Assembly (NCBI GenBank): GCA_031286695.1
Contig: JAITTY010000001.1
Coordinates: forward strand, 219,838 to 283,837
Reading direction: 5' to 3'
Source: Sphingobacterium sp.
GTDB lineage: Bacteria; Bacteroidota; Bacteroidia; Sphingobacteriales; Sphingobacteriaceae
Length of the DNA: 64,000 bases
Position numbers and translations under genes: made by a program. This document shows positions 17,834 through 27,732 of the stretch, in pieces (within the stretch, counting starts at the first letter, position 1; the number at the start of each line of letters is the position of its first letter). Below the pieces are notes generated by a model. The model was not told the origin of the DNA and ran no database searches. It saw only the letters and a program-made list of their open reading frames with translations.

Positions 17834-18286
17834 ATGTCAACTATTTTTATGCAGCTTTGGTTATATAATGACTGGGCCAACACAGCACTACTGGATAAAC
17901 TAAAAAAAGAAGGTGAAAAAGTACCCCATTCTTGCATACGGCTCTTTAGCCATATTGTCAATGCACAAATTATCTGGTTAAGTCGATTAACTGGAGAAAA
18001 ACCACCTGTTGGGGTTTGGGACGAGCACAGTATCATCGACTGCCAAAGGTATCACGATTTAGCTTCAGAAGGATTCGGGCAACTGATTCAGCACAGAAAT
18101 GATGCGGAGAATGAAACTGTCAATTATACAAACACACAGCATCAGGCTTTTCATAATAAAGCCAACGACATCCTGTTACACGTCTTTAATCATGGTACCT
18201 ATCACAGAGCGCAAATAGCAAGCGAAATGCGGAAAAATGGCATTGAGCCTATCAATACGGATTATATCACTTTTGTTCGCACATAA
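17834..18286 (+). CDS. DinB/YfiT-family protein
   Basis: 150 residues forming a predicted four-helix bundle. The putative metal-binding histidines of the DinB fold are visible: one in FSHIVNAQIIW (about residue 40) and a pair in NHGTYHRAQIA (about 125-135). These proteins are thiol-dependent or metal-dependent enzymes of mostly unknown substrate; despite the name they are unrelated to DNA polymerase IV. The gene is single and followed by a hairpin. Function beyond the fold is not decidable here. Confidence 0.85.
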   Translation: MSTIFMQLWLYNDWANTALLDKLKKEGEKVPHSCIRLFSHIVNAQIIWLSRLTGEKPPVGVWDEHSIIDCQRYHDLASEGFGQLIQHRNDAENETVNYTNTQHQAFHNKANDILLHVFNHGTYHRAQIASEMRKNGIEPINTDYITFVRT

Positions 18287-18295
18287 CAATACTGC

Positions 18296-18320
18296 AATCA
18301 GACTGAAGCGCGGTCTGATT
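18296..18320. terminator. short hairpin between convergent genes
   Basis: An 8-bp stem (18296-18303 with 18313-18320) with a 9-base loop lies at the meeting point of two convergent DinB-fold genes. The right arm reaches the stop codon of the minus-strand gene. The stem is short and there is no clear T-run, so its strength is uncertain. Confidence 0.4.
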
Positions 18321-18795
18321 ACAAATGGAGTAATTTTATTGTAATACCGATTTGACCCAGATGATAAATATCATGCTGGATCAGTCCTTCTACAAGGTAA
18401 TAATAGGAATAGCCTGGAACATAATCGTTTTCAAACAGGAAATGATCATCTTGATTTTTAAGCAACTCTATTAATTCTAATTGAGACGCAAAGAAATCAT
18501 TTGTTAATTTATCCCATCCCATTTCCTTTAATTCAGAATTTGACCGCCAGTTCTCAGGACTATCTATTGTTACATTTGATTTATGCCCTTGAAGCTTTTT
18601 GATGCCCTCGCTCCGCCAAATCAGTAGATGGGCGACTAGTTCTGCTATACTGTGAACTTCGGGAATAGGGCGAATAAATGCATCATATTCACTTATGCCT
18701 GTCAGCTTCTTTTTAAAATTTTCATCCAACCAATTCGATCCGTCCTGCACATCTTGCAATTGGCGGACCAGACATTCCATAATTTTATTCTCCAT
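18319..18795 (-). CDS. DinB-superfamily protein (second copy of the fold)
   Basis: About 158 residues from the ATG at 18795; the next in-frame ATG is at 18780, and an upstream one at 18855 gives an unlikely extension. Helical throughout, with IAELVAHLLIWRSEG carrying the first His and a C-terminal GLIQHDIYHLGQIG carrying the H-x-x-x-H pair, the typical DinB arrangement. It converges with another DinB-fold gene but the two are not close in sequence, so they are not a recent duplication. Substrate unknown. Confidence 0.8.
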   Translation of the reverse strand: MENKIMECLVRQLQDVQDGSNWLDENFKKKLTGISEYDAFIRPIPEVHSIAELVAHLLIWRSEGIKKLQGHKSNVTIDSPENWRSNSELKEMGWDKLTNDFFASQLELIELLKNQDDHFLFENDYVPGYSYYYLVEGLIQHDIYHLGQIGITIKLLHL

Positions 18796-18952
18796 ACCTA
18801 AAATATAAAGGGTTCGTTCTACACTACTTACAAAAATAGTTCCAACCGATCTCAAATAAGAATATTCGTTGAGCTGTTAAGCACAACAATCCAAGGACAG
18901 GCATGGGTGAATAAAATCAATAAAAAAAAAGAACTAAAATCGGATAATACGT

Positions 18953-18960
18953 TAAATTTG
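18953..18960 (+). promoter_or_regulatory. possible -7 promoter box of the OsmC gene
   Basis: TAAATTTG matches the Bacteroidota -7 consensus TAnnTTTG and ends 8 bases before the OsmC start, implying a very short leader. No convincing -33 element was found, so chance is possible. Confidence 0.3.
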
Positions 18961-18968
18961 AAACAAAA

Positions 18969-19439
18969 ATGAGCTACAAACATATTTTTAAAGCGTCCCT
19001 AATTTGGAACCATCCTGAACAGCAAAGTCTTCAGGGATCAAAAATTTATAATAAAAGCCATCACATTGCGATTGAAGGAAAAGCAGATCTCCATGTTTCA
19101 GCAGCAAAAGCATTCAAGGGTGACCCCACATTGTACAATCCCGAAGATTTACTGCTCAGCAGCCTGATTTCCTGCCATATGATGTCCTACCTATATGTCT
19201 GCTCACAAAACGGCATTCAGGTTCTATCGTATACTGACAATGCCGTCGCCACCTTAACAACGGACATAGATGGCAGTGGTCGTTTTACAGAAGTCACTCT
19301 ATACCCCGAGGTTCTCATTACAGATGAGTCTCAAATAGAACTTGCGTTAGCCTTACATGCTCAAGCAAATAAACTTTGTTTTATTGCCAATTCATGCAAT
19401 TTCACTGTGCTGCACCATCCCAAATGTCAAGCGATCTAA
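18969..19439 (+). CDS. OsmC/Ohr-family peroxiredoxin-like protein
   Basis: 156 residues. The family peroxidatic Cys is in LLLSSLISCHMMSYL (C-x-x-M), and the resolving Cys region near the end reads ANKLCFIANSCNFTV. A Glu near PEDLLLSS completes the usual active site. Proteins of this family reduce organic hydroperoxides and are often induced by osmotic or oxidative stress. It belongs to the OsmC rather than the Ohr side by the NPEDLLLSSL signature. It is a single gene, convergent with the patatin gene. Confidence 0.88.
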   Translation: MSYKHIFKASLIWNHPEQQSLQGSKIYNKSHHIAIEGKADLHVSAAKAFKGDPTLYNPEDLLLSSLISCHMMSYLYVCSQNGIQVLSYTDNAVATLTTDIDGSGRFTEVTLYPEVLITDESQIELALALHAQANKLCFIANSCNFTVLHHPKCQAI

Positions 19440-19455
19440 TCAGAAAATGGATCTT

Positions 19456-21234
19456 TTAAGTAGAAGTAAGCATCCAATTAGGTTTCTCATTAAATTTTTC
19501 CCAATCCATGAGCAGCTGTTTTTTTAAGCCCTCCCAAGAATGATGAGAAGATGGTATCCGAAGAACGATACGCAATAAATTAAAACACATCGTTGCCTGA
19601 CCAGCAATCAGTAAACTTGCCAGGGCGTCGTCTTTCAAATGATAATCATCAAACCACAATGTTGTCTCCATGGCCGTCGCGCTGTCTACATGGAAACGCA
19701 ATGCTGCACTAGGTTGCAAAACATCTAGAATCATCCGTGGATCTTCCACACTTATTGGTCTATTTTTTCCTTTTAAATCAGTTTTCAGCTCCTGTTGCAA
19801 CATCCGGTCATTCTTTGTAGACAGCAGATAGACGGTAGTTAAACCAATCTGGCTGTTGGGTATCCCCATATCACTAAACAGTTGCTCGTAACTTGCACGT
19901 CTAATTTTTTTGAGAAATATGGTATTGGCTAGAAGAAAAACAGATTTCCCCCGAGCTTCCAATAACTGCAGCAATTTTCCAAGTGGCATTTCCATAAACT
20001 CTACACTGTACTTTCTAAGCATAATGTTCCAGGTCCCTTCTGTCCGTTCGGCCCCCATAGATCGATTTGTATTGACCACAATGACTTTACGTATTTTAGC
20101 CAGCCCAACCTGCAATGCAGCTAGTATCAAGGAACCCAATAGCGAAAATCCAAATATAATAGGCCAAACCAAAGACTTGCAACCAGCCGAAATAAAAACT
20201 ACAGATACTACCGTTACCAGAATGGACAGCACCAATAGTACAAAAACTGTCGAATAAATACTCGAAAATAAGCTGCCCGCACTCCGATTTAACCACGGAT
20301 ATTTACGCTCATTAGGGTACCTGAATGGTTTTTTTAGATAATTACTGGTTACATCGCAGGGCATATACAAATCATATTCATAGCCTTTTGTTTTTCTCTC
20401 ATCCGCCAGCCTGAATGCATACACTCCCTGATTGTCATCGATTCCTCCGTCCATTAAGGAGAACATCTCCCTATCGAGGGTGGGTGGTTGAAAATCGCCT
20501 GAATAATAGTCTTTTGTTTTTACAGTGCCTCCAAGATCATTCCAGGAGAGCGTCGTATCTGCTTCCGAATAGGCAAAATCACGTGGAAAAACAATCGGTT
20601 CAAAACCAGCCGGAAAACAAGAGGAACAGGCCAGTATATCACCAAGTTTAATTTTCTTTATCAAATCGAAAGAAGATTGATGTCCTCTATTTAAACTCAA
20701 GTACTGATTGCCTATACGTCCCTGCGTGCTAAACCTAAAATTCATACCATTATTTAGCTCCGTGGCATTTACGCATAATTCATCGATAACCGGTATCGAT
20801 TTATCTACAGGTCCGGCAAAAAGACTTCCATAGGTAGCACCTTTAAAGATATGCTGATCGTACACCAAGGCCAGCGCATTGATTAAATTTCTGTTCTTTT
20901 CTGGACTAGCCGACCATGCGCTCTCGTTATTTAAAATCTCAAAAACCTTATCCAATAATTCACTTCCCTGAAGCTGGCGAATTAAATGCAGATAAATTTC
21001 TTCAAATGGAACGCCCTGTCTAAGCATAGAAAACACAGTCATCGCCGTTATTGACCCACCCGAAATGGAAGAAATATACTTTACCCGATCTAACATGGTC
21101 CCTTCTCCGTAAGGAAGTAAAGAAAGATAACGACAACAGCCGAGGCTAAACGAAGCTGCCCTAAATCCTCCTCCGGAGAAACTCAAGGCAATATTCTGAA
21201 TTCCTTCCGATAAGGGTGAACTTTCTACATTCAT
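19456..21234 (-). CDS. patatin-like phospholipase with membrane segments
   Basis: 592 residues. The patatin catalytic parts are visible: oxyanion loop FSGGGFRAAS (residues 19-28), nucleophile S58 in SISGG, and the dyad Asp in SLMDGGIDDNQG near residue 262. Two or three strongly hydrophobic helices follow (roughly 315-390), then a C-terminal domain of about 200 residues I cannot assign. Patatins hydrolyse acyl chains from lipids. The membrane insert suggests it stays at the inner membrane with the catalytic domain in the cytoplasm. There is no cyclase or ubiquitin-like gene beside it, so it does not look like a CapV-type phage-defence effector. Confidence 0.85.
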   Translation of the reverse strand: MNVESSPLSEGIQNIALSFSGGGFRAASFSLGCCRYLSLLPYGEGTMLDRVKYISSISGGSITAMTVFSMLRQGVPFEEIYLHLIRQLQGSELLDKVFEILNNESAWSASPEKNRNLINALALVYDQHIFKGATYGSLFAGPVDKSIPVIDELCVNATELNNGMNFRFSTQGRIGNQYLSLNRGHQSSFDLIKKIKLGDILACSSCFPAGFEPIVFPRDFAYSEADTTLSWNDLGGTVKTKDYYSGDFQPPTLDREMFSLMDGGIDDNQGVYAFRLADERKTKGYEYDLYMPCDVTSNYLKKPFRYPNERKYPWLNRSAGSLFSSIYSTVFVLLVLSILVTVVSVVFISAGCKSLVWPIIFGFSLLGSLILAALQVGLAKIRKVIVVNTNRSMGAERTEGTWNIMLRKYSVEFMEMPLGKLLQLLEARGKSVFLLANTIFLKKIRRASYEQLFSDMGIPNSQIGLTTVYLLSTKNDRMLQQELKTDLKGKNRPISVEDPRMILDVLQPSAALRFHVDSATAMETTLWFDDYHLKDDALASLLIAGQATMCFNLLRIVLRIPSSHHSWEGLKKQLLMDWEKFNEKPNWMLTST

Positions 21235-21472
21235 AACAATACATTATTATTTTAGGACTTAAAAATTAGCATTTCTTTCTAATCCACAATTTATTTTTCC
21301 GACGGTTCCTTCTTCCTGTCAGCAATTCGATTAATGCCTGCAAAAATAGGATTAGCCAGGGACTTATTGAAAGAAAAAGAACCTTCTGTTCTCGGTTTGT
21401 TAACGTAACCGAAAATAAAAGAGCAATCACAAATTAGTAATTAAATAACAGACAAGTTTTTAAGGATTTCAT

Positions 21473-21480
21473 TACTTTTG
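21473..21480 (+). promoter_or_regulatory. possible -7 promoter box of the TetA-like transporter gene
   Basis: TACTTTTG fits TAnnTTTG and ends 4 bases before the ATG at 21485. If real, the mRNA would be leaderless or start at the second ATG (21488). No -33 element is clear. Confidence 0.25.
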
Positions 21481-21484
21481 GAAC

Positions 21485-22720
21485 ATGATGGAAAATTCCA
21501 AGAAAAAAGCAGCAATCGGATTCATATTTATCACATTACTCATCGACATTACAGGTTGGGGAATCATCATTCCCGTTGTTCCTAAACTTATCGAGGAATT
21601 GATTCATAGTGACATTAGTGAAGCTGCGAAATACGGAGGCTGGCTTGGCTTTGCTTACGCTTTTACGCAGTTCATATTTTCTCCGGTCGTCGGCAATCTC
21701 AGTGATAAATATGGGCGAAGACCCATTATATTGATCTCCCTCTTCGGATTCGCTGTAGACTATATCTTTCTTGCCCTCGCTCCAAGCATAGGATGGCTTT
21801 TCCTGGGAAGGGTCATTGCCGGGTTGACTGGCGCCAGTTTTACAACGGCAAGTGCCTATATTGCGGATATATCAACAGATGAAGATCGGGCAAAGAACTT
21901 TGGCTTGATAGGCGCTGCATTTGGTCTAGGCTTTATCATCGGCCCAGTTATCGGCGGTCTACTTGGTCACTATGGTGCCAGGGTTCCCTTTTACGCCGCT
22001 GCAGGATTGTGTATGCTAAACTTCCTGTATGGCTATTTCATCTTGCCTGAAAGCTTGGACAAAGAAAAACGCAGGGCCTTTGACTGGAAACGTGCCAATC
22101 CCGTTGGATCCTTTAAGTTCCTCGGAAAACATCCGGAAATATCCGGATTAATCGTCGCCTTAATTTTAATATATATTGCAGGCCATGCGGTTCAGAGCAA
22201 TTGGAATTTTTTCACCATGTATAAATTTGATTGGACCGAAAGAATGGTCGGTATTTCGCTGGGTGTTATTGGTTTGCTGATTGGATTGGTCCAGGGTGTT
22301 TTGATTCGATGGACAACCCCCAAACTTGGTGAACAGAAAAGCATTTTTTATGGGCTGACTCTCTATGCCATTGGCTTATTGTTGTTCTCATTTGCAAGCG
22401 AAGGATGGATGATGTTCGTATTCCTTATCCCCTATTGCCTTGGCGGTATTTGTGGCCCTGCCCTTCAATCTGTTATTACCAAAAATGTTCCTTCAAACGA
22501 ACAAGGTGAACTTCAAGGGGCCTTAACCAGTCTGATGAGTGCAACATCAATTATTGGTCCTCCAATGATGACCAATCTTTTCTATTACTTTACTCATGAC
22601 GAAGCTCCCTTTAAATTCTCAGGCGCACCATTTTTCTTAGCATTCGTTCTGATGACCATAAGTGTGATAATCGTATACAGTGCTTTTCAGAAAAAGCGAA
22701 ATCAACACATAAACCAGTAA
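21485..22720 (+). CDS. MFS transporter, TetA/TCR-like drug:H+ antiporter
   Basis: 411 residues with twelve predicted membrane helices. Family motifs present are the loop 2-3 motif [16 protein letters not shown], the acidic [10 protein letters not shown] start of helix 1, and the antiporter motif region [15 protein letters not shown] of helix 5, which together place it in the 12-TM tetracycline-type antiporter family. In Bacteroidota such proteins are usually chromosomal multidrug or unknown-substrate exporters and do not by themselves imply tetracycline resistance. An ATG pair at 21485 and 21488 leaves the start uncertain by one codon. Confidence 0.88.
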   Translation: MMENSKKKAAIGFIFITLLIDITGWGIIIPVVPKLIEELIHSDISEAAKYGGWLGFAYAFTQFIFSPVVGNLSDKYGRRPIILISLFGFAVDYIFLALAPSIGWLFLGRVIAGLTGASFTTASAYIADISTDEDRAKNFGLIGAAFGLGFIIGPVIGGLLGHYGARVPFYAAAGLCMLNFLYGYFILPESLDKEKRRAFDWKRANPVGSFKFLGKHPEISGLIVALILIYIAGHAVQSNWNFFTMYKFDWTERMVGISLGVIGLLIGLVQGVLIRWTTPKLGEQKSIFYGLTLYAIGLLLFSFASEGWMMFVFLIPYCLGGICGPALQSVITKNVPSNEQGELQGALTSLMSATSIIGPPMMTNLFYYFTHDEAPFKFSGAPFFLAFVLMTISVIIVYSAFQKKRNQHINQ

Positions 22721-22764
22721 AGTGGATTAATCACTTCGCGATATTTTCACCTATCATCACCAAA

Positions 22765-22810
22765 AAATCCATTGGCGGGAGTTTTCTACAGAAACCCCGC
22801 CAATGGATTT
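22765..22810. terminator. intrinsic terminator after the TetA-like gene
   Basis: A perfect 15-bp inverted repeat (22765-22779 with 22796-22810) with a 16-base loop is followed by a T-run. It lies 44 bases after the transporter stop and has an A-run on the other side, so it could work in both directions. Confidence 0.85.
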
Positions 22811-22929
22811 TTATATTGTTGACTTGAGGCAGTATACTTGAACTACAATTCTTCAATTTATGGATCGAATTCTTCATTTCCGGCAATAATGATCTCTTTA
22901 ATTTTGCCTCCAAGGAAATACTATTCAAG

Positions 22930-24153
22930 ATGATACATACAACAAACATAAAAGATCAAAAAATAAGCATTCATACACCATCAAAACCTGACACACCTGT
23001 ACTGACAAAATCTCTTCTTTGGCTTATTACATTGACAACAGGAATAGTTGTCGGCAACAATTATTACAATCAGCCACTTTTAGGACTGATGGCAAAAGAC
23101 TTTCATGTTACTGAAGCCGCAATCAGTATCATAGCTATGCTTACACAGATCGGTTTTGCAACCGGATTACTCTTTATCGTTCCATTGGGGGACATGGTAA
23201 AACGAAAAAAATTAATACTATCGATATTCTTGCTCATTATTGTTTCCTTAGCTGGGGTGGTTATGGCGCCTACACTTGAACTGCTCTATCTCGCCAGCTT
23301 TATGGTTGGATTCAGCTCTGTAGTTCCACAAATGTTGGTCCTACTCACTGCAGAACTCTCTGCACCGGAAAAACGCAATTCATCTATTGGCATGGTCATG
23401 AGTGGCCTGCTATTGGGCATTTTGCTTTCACGTGTCGCGGCAGGATTTATCGGCGATATCTGGGGCTGGAAAGCCATCTATTATATCGCTATAGCATGTA
23501 TGATTTTATTAATGCTATTATTGACCTTCAATCTCCCCGATGTAAAACCAACATTTAAAGGAACTTACCTGCAACTAATGCATTCATTAGTTCATCTTAC
23601 AAAAACTCAACCTGTACTACGCCTATCCGCATTAAGAGGGGCATTAGGCTTTGCTGGATTCAGTGCTTTTTGGATTACATTAGTGTTTCACCTGCAAGAA
23701 GCCCCCTTCCATTCGGGGTCTGCTGTGGCCGGATCCTTCGGATTGATCGGTGCCGTTGGCGCTCTGGCAGCATCAGTAGTAGGAAAAATCTCAAGCCGTG
23801 TTTCCACTTATCGGATTATTTTAAGTTCAATATTCATCCTCTTATTAAGTTGGGTTATCTTCTATTTTTGGGGCTATAGTTACATGGGTTTGATCAGTGG
23901 TGTTATCTTGATTGACCTTGGCCTGCAATCGATGCATATCAGCAATCAATCTTCTTTTTTTGCATTAAATTTAGGTGCAACCAACCGGCTAAATACAGTT
24001 TATATGTTTAGTTACTTTGCGGGTGGGTCCTTGGGTAGTTATTTAGCTTCCCTCGCTTGGAAGTACTTTCAGTGGAACGGTGTGGTGCTCACAGGTTTTT
24101 GTTGTACATTACTGGTCCTGATTGCCCATATTACCTATGGCAAGCGGTCATAA
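22930..24153 (+). CDS. MFS transporter (sugar/drug efflux type)
   Basis: 407 residues with twelve predicted helices. The loop 2-3 motif is PLGDMVKRKKLIL, a relaxed form of GDxxGRR, and helix 5 has MSGLLLGILLSRVAAGFIGD. The overall pattern (GNNYYNQPLLGLMAKDF near the start) is that of the YnfM-like efflux family that often sits beside LysR regulators. No regulator is adjacent here. It is unrelated in detail to the upstream MFS gene and separated from it by a strong terminator, so it has its own promoter. Confidence 0.88.
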   Translation: MIHTTNIKDQKISIHTPSKPDTPVLTKSLLWLITLTTGIVVGNNYYNQPLLGLMAKDFHVTEAAISIIAMLTQIGFATGLLFIVPLGDMVKRKKLILSIFLLIIVSLAGVVMAPTLELLYLASFMVGFSSVVPQMLVLLTAELSAPEKRNSSIGMVMSGLLLGILLSRVAAGFIGDIWGWKAIYYIAIACMILLMLLLTFNLPDVKPTFKGTYLQLMHSLVHLTKTQPVLRLSALRGALGFAGFSAFWITLVFHLQEAPFHSGSAVAGSFGLIGAVGALAASVVGKISSRVSTYRIILSSIFILLLSWVIFYFWGYSYMGLISGVILIDLGLQSMHISNQSSFFALNLGATNRLNTVYMFSYFAGGSLGSYLASLAWKYFQWNGVVLTGFCCTLLVLIAHITYGKRS

Positions 24154-24207
24154 TAAGCTGTTTGGTAGCCAACTAACAGTTGCTAATCCCGTTGTCTTAG
24201 TCTACTA

Positions 24208-24240
24208 AAATGGCTTACATTATCGAGATGTAAGCCATTT
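24208..24240. terminator. intrinsic terminator between convergent genes
   Basis: A perfect 13-bp stem (24208-24220 with 24228-24240) with a 7-base loop lies between the MFS gene and the convergent pirin gene. Confidence 0.75.
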
Positions 24241-24257
24241 CTGAAAACCTATTTCAT

Positions 24258-25127
24258 TTATTCGAGCACGCCAAACTTACCCGCCTGAAAATCTTCAAAA
24301 GCTTGATATATCTCGGCCTGTGTGTTCATCACAAATGGCCCGTAACTCGCTATAGGTTCGTCAATAGGTTCACCGCTTAACACAAGCAAGACCGCCTTTT
24401 TATTTGCCTTTATCGAAATCTCTTCACCATCATGATCAAATAACACAAAGCTATGCTCTCCAGCGACCTCTCCATTTACCACAATCTCGCCATTCACTAC
24501 CAATATTCCAGTATTATGATTTTGTGGCACCAAAAAGCTCGTTTCATGCTGCTCTTCCAATTTAATATCAAAGAGGTTGATCGGAGTATATGTGCTGGCT
24601 GGTCCGATCGTATCCTGAAATTTTCCCGCTATCACATTGACCACACCGCCCGCATCTGGCAACACAACTTTGCCCATTTGGTCGGCAGTAATCCCCTGAT
24701 AGTGTGCCGCCGTTGATTTGTCCTTTGCGGGTAAATTGACCCAGAGTTGAACCATTTCAAACAGTCCTCCTTTTTTCGAAAATTCCTCTTCATGATACTC
24801 TTTATGCAATATCCCTGCTCCAGCAGTCATCCATTGTACATCACCAGGACGAATAACACCGCTATTGCCCGAACTATCATGGTGTGCCACACTGCCTTTG
24901 TAAGCGATGGTCACGGTTTCAAAACCTTTGTGCGGGTGGACATCCACTCCCCTTATATGGTCAGAAGGTCCAAAATCAAATGCTGCATTGAAGTCCAATA
25001 GAAGAAACGGACTCATCCTCTTCTGGGAAATTCCTTTGCCTGGAATCATATTAAATACGCGAAAACCATCTCCCACCATTCCAGGTTGGGCCGGACGTTG
25101 GAAAATCCGTTCAATTGATCTTTTCAT
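24258..25127 (-). CDS. pirin-family bicupin
   Basis: 289 residues, standard pirin length. The N-terminal cupin holds the metal ligands in DVHPHKGFETVTIAYKGSV and HKEYHEEEF (three His plus Glu), and the C-terminal cupin follows after about residue 170. Bacterial pirins bind iron and some show quercetin 2,3-dioxygenase activity; others act as redox sensors. No partner gene is visible, and the upstream spacer (25128-25371) shows no other gene. Confidence 0.9.
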   Translation of the reverse strand: MKRSIERIFQRPAQPGMVGDGFRVFNMIPGKGISQKRMSPFLLLDFNAAFDFGPSDHIRGVDVHPHKGFETVTIAYKGSVAHHDSSGNSGVIRPGDVQWMTAGAGILHKEYHEEEFSKKGGLFEMVQLWVNLPAKDKSTAAHYQGITADQMGKVVLPDAGGVVNVIAGKFQDTIGPASTYTPINLFDIKLEEQHETSFLVPQNHNTGILVVNGEIVVNGEVAGEHSFVLFDHDGEEISIKANKKAVLLVLSGEPIDEPIASYGPFVMNTQAEIYQAFEDFQAGKFGVLE

Positions 25128-25371
25128 GTTATTATCTCCTATTTATCGTTGTTTACTAATGCTAATCGAAACATAGATTGATGCTATCTATTTATGTTTC
25201 TACCTCAAAGTTACGACAAGAAGGCACCTGTCACCAACAACCTGGATTAAGGTATAAACTTAATCTAGGTTAAGAAAATCAAGAACAGTACTTATTCTTA
25301 ATTTTTATCTCTAAAACTTTCAGCATTTCTCAAAAAAATGTAACTTAAAAAAAACATGGACTAGATCATTT

Positions 25372-26238
25372 ATGGATATAAACAATAGAGCATCGACCAA
25401 CATCTGTCGACGTTTCAGCCTACGTCTATCACTATTACTCTTCCTATACATTTTTTTACTTCCATTGGGATATGCGCAGTCCAATCGTAAATCCGAAGCA
25501 ATGCCGAATTGGAACGAGGTGCTGGAAGAACAATTATTCCCCGGTAAAAAGATGCAGGATTCGAGTTTTAATTTCAAGGGTAAATTTGACGAAAAATTTA
25601 TCCTAACGGCAGATAATATCAAACTCCATGGTTTATTGTTTAAAGCCGATAGTAGCAAAGGGCTAATTTTCTATTTGCATGGCAGTAATGGAGCATTAGA
25701 TACCTGGGGCAAAATTGCCAATATCTATACCGACAATGAATATGACCTTTTTATGTTGGATTATCGGGGGTATGGGAAAAGCGAAGGTAAAGTAACTGAT
25801 GAAAAAATACTTTATAGCGATTTACAGACAGTATATGAACAATTAACTCAACACTATCCGGAAGATCAGATTATATTGATCGGTCAATCTATTGGGACAG
25901 CACTAGCCTCAACTTTAGCCGCAGACAATAAACCTAAAATGCTTATTCTTCAAGCACCGTACTATAATTTTAAAGATTGGACACATCATGTCGCCCCCGA
26001 GATCGATACCACTGGAATCCCTTTCCATTTTGACAATGCTTCAGCATTACAAAAAGTGAAGTGCCAAACAATTATTTTTCATGGAGATAAGGATGAGGCC
26101 GTCTATTTTGGTTCGTCCATTAAACTTAGTAAGTTCTTTAAGAAGCATGATAAATTGATCCGGTTGAGACATGAGGGGCATAATGATTTTTCTAAAAACA
26201 AGGATTATCTACGCGCCATACATGAGTTACTGCAATAA
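25372..26238 (+). CDS. secreted alpha/beta hydrolase (serine aminopeptidase S33-like)
   Basis: 288 residues with an N-terminal signal peptide ending near LGYAQ, so exported. The fold markers are the oxyanion HGSNGA (about residue 104), nucleophile elbow GQSIGT (about 167), Asp in FHGDKDEAV and His in RHEGHNDF near the C-terminus, which make a complete Ser-Asp-His triad. DYRGYGKSEG is the typical strand before the elbow. Closest by pattern are BEM46/YqkD-like hydrolases; the substrate is unknown. The signal starts after a basic stretch RRFSLRLSLL, consistent with Sec export. Confidence 0.85.
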   Translation: MDINNRASTNICRRFSLRLSLLLFLYIFLLPLGYAQSNRKSEAMPNWNEVLEEQLFPGKKMQDSSFNFKGKFDEKFILTADNIKLHGLLFKADSSKGLIFYLHGSNGALDTWGKIANIYTDNEYDLFMLDYRGYGKSEGKVTDEKILYSDLQTVYEQLTQHYPEDQIILIGQSIGTALASTLAADNKPKMLILQAPYYNFKDWTHHVAPEIDTTGIPFHFDNASALQKVKCQTIIFHGDKDEAVYFGSSIKLSKFFKKHDKLIRLRHEGHNDFSKNKDYLRAIHELLQ

Positions 26239-26281
26239 CGCAATTTGCTCGCTAAAATGTATTATGCCCCATTAAACAAGA

Positions 26282-27205
26282 TCATTTATTAAATTCGGGA
26301 TATGGAAAGCCCTGACCTTTCTCACAAAAAAATTTTAAACTTCTAAAAAATAAAGCCCAATCAAAACTGCACGAAGCAAACTCAACACTATAGCTTGCCC
26401 ATCCATCATGGTGGAATAGTAAAAGACATCCCTTTTGATGAGGCTCAAGTTCAAAAGTCAATGTCGTTCCAATCCACTCCTCCAGTGCCTTAATACAGCG
26501 CCATTCCACTTTTGAATAAGGTGTCAGCACAATGACTTCCATAGTCTTAAAATAACTGGGACCAAACCCGAATCTCAGTATACTGCCAACCTCTGGTTTT
26601 GCAATCGTATCTGGAGTCCACCAGCCTGCCAGTCCTTCTGCTGTAGTAATCGCCTTATAAACTATCTCCACAGGGGTTTCAATCAATAATCGATGATATA
26701 TACTTTTAGTGCCAGCATCCTTTGATCCTTGATCTTCGCCCTGCGGCTGTATAGCAATTTCCTCCTTTGGGGTTGCTAATCCCTGACCAGTAACAATCAA
26801 CTGTCTCAGGCTGTCCTGGATATAATGCGTCCAAGCATCATGACATAGCTGATAGCATTCTACTTGGGGATGGAGTCCCTGATGGGTAAAATTTAAGGTA
26901 GTTGTGCCCCCATCCTCCACTATATCGAAGATAATATAAGTGTCGGTCCATTCCTTTTCATCCTTTGTGAATTTAAAATAGTTTTCTAAGACATGCCACA
27001 CAACTTTCCGATTGGTTTCCATCAACTCTATTTTTATACGACAGCGATGCACATCTTGATAGTGATACAAAAATTCGTCATTCAAAGCGGCAGTTGATCC
27101 TTCAATATTTTGTGACCACCATCCGCTGACATTATTGATCGCCTCAAATACACGTTGAGCTCCTGTGTCAACGGTAAAACTTGTTTTAAAATCCTCCTGT
27201 TTCAT
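26282..27205 (-). CDS. tandem START/AHSA1-like (SRPBCC) protein
   Basis: 307 residues made of two helix-grip domains, about 1-145 and 165-300. Each begins with the AHSA1 pattern: TVDTGAQRVFEAINNVSGWWSQ in the first, and ETPVEIVYKAITTAEGLAGWW in the second, where the Trp pair faces the ligand pocket. Such proteins bind hydrophobic ligands or act as Hsp90-ATPase-activator-like co-chaperones. A two-domain chain is less common than single copies. The following gene is an EthD-like protein 43 bases upstream on the same strand, perhaps one operon. Confidence 0.82.
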   Translation of the reverse strand: MKQEDFKTSFTVDTGAQRVFEAINNVSGWWSQNIEGSTAALNDEFLYHYQDVHRCRIKIELMETNRKVVWHVLENYFKFTKDEKEWTDTYIIFDIVEDGGTTTLNFTHQGLHPQVECYQLCHDAWTHYIQDSLRQLIVTGQGLATPKEEIAIQPQGEDQGSKDAGTKSIYHRLLIETPVEIVYKAITTAEGLAGWWTPDTIAKPEVGSILRFGFGPSYFKTMEVIVLTPYSKVEWRCIKALEEWIGTTLTFELEPHQKGCLLLFHHDGWASYSVEFASCSFDWALFFRSLKFFCEKGQGFPYPEFNK

Positions 27206-27248
27206 ATTATATGATATTTCATAACTTTAATTCGTACGCTTTAAATCC

Positions 27249-27563
27249 CTATGCCTCAATAGAATCAAATATATAAATCTGGACATCATTTTGATGAGGC
27301 GCCAAGATCTTCCGATCCATAGCACAGGCTTTCCCCTGTGCCGAGGCAAATGCTGTTTTAACCGCTTCCAAACTTTCAAAATGTAAAGTTCCAATGCAAT
27401 AGACATCGTCGTGTCCCGTCGTTGACATAATCCCATCCTTTGCCACTTCATAACTAATCAGTCCCGGAAGTGTTTTGGCCAATGGAATGTGTGTTTCAAA
27501 ATAATGCCTGTCAAAAAACTCCTTATCCTTCGGCATCTTATATATTGCGATCATTCGTACCAT
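27249..27563 (-). CDS. EthD-domain protein
   Basis: 104 residues forming one EthD (dimeric ferredoxin-like) domain: IYKMPKDKEFFDRHYFETHIPLAKTLPGL is the usual family start (His pair in HYFETH), with the C-terminal FDSIEA. EthD proteins accompany P450-type ether degradation in actinobacteria, but in other phyla the domain occurs in small proteins of unknown job. It is first of a likely two-gene operon with the tandem START-like protein. Confidence 0.85.
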   Translation of the reverse strand: MVRMIAIYKMPKDKEFFDRHYFETHIPLAKTLPGLISYEVAKDGIMSTTGHDDVYCIGTLHFESLEAVKTAFASAQGKACAMDRKILAPHQNDVQIYIFDSIEA

Positions 27564-27732
27564 CTTGCTGTGTTAATTTGAATTTGTAAATCAAATATAG
27601 CGGGCCTAAAAAAATAAAAGAGGGTGTAAAATAGACATTCTCAGCGGTTGATTTAGACAATCTATTTTGGTATATTTCCACTATAAATAAGTTCTTCAAT
27701 AGGCAGAGGAGCGATCAATAAACTGCGTATCG

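Noticed and set aside
18319-18795. Duplicate gene pair with the convergent DinB-fold gene
   Set aside because: The two share only the fold-level His pattern; sequences are too different for a recent duplication.
19456-21234. Patatin as a CBASS-type phage-defence effector
   Set aside because: No cyclase, Cap2 or Cap3 gene lies beside it; neighbours are OsmC and an MFS pump.
21485-22720. Tetracycline resistance determinant
   Set aside because: Only family-level similarity; no regulator tetR or mobile context. Most such chromosomal MFS genes in this phylum have other or unknown substrates.
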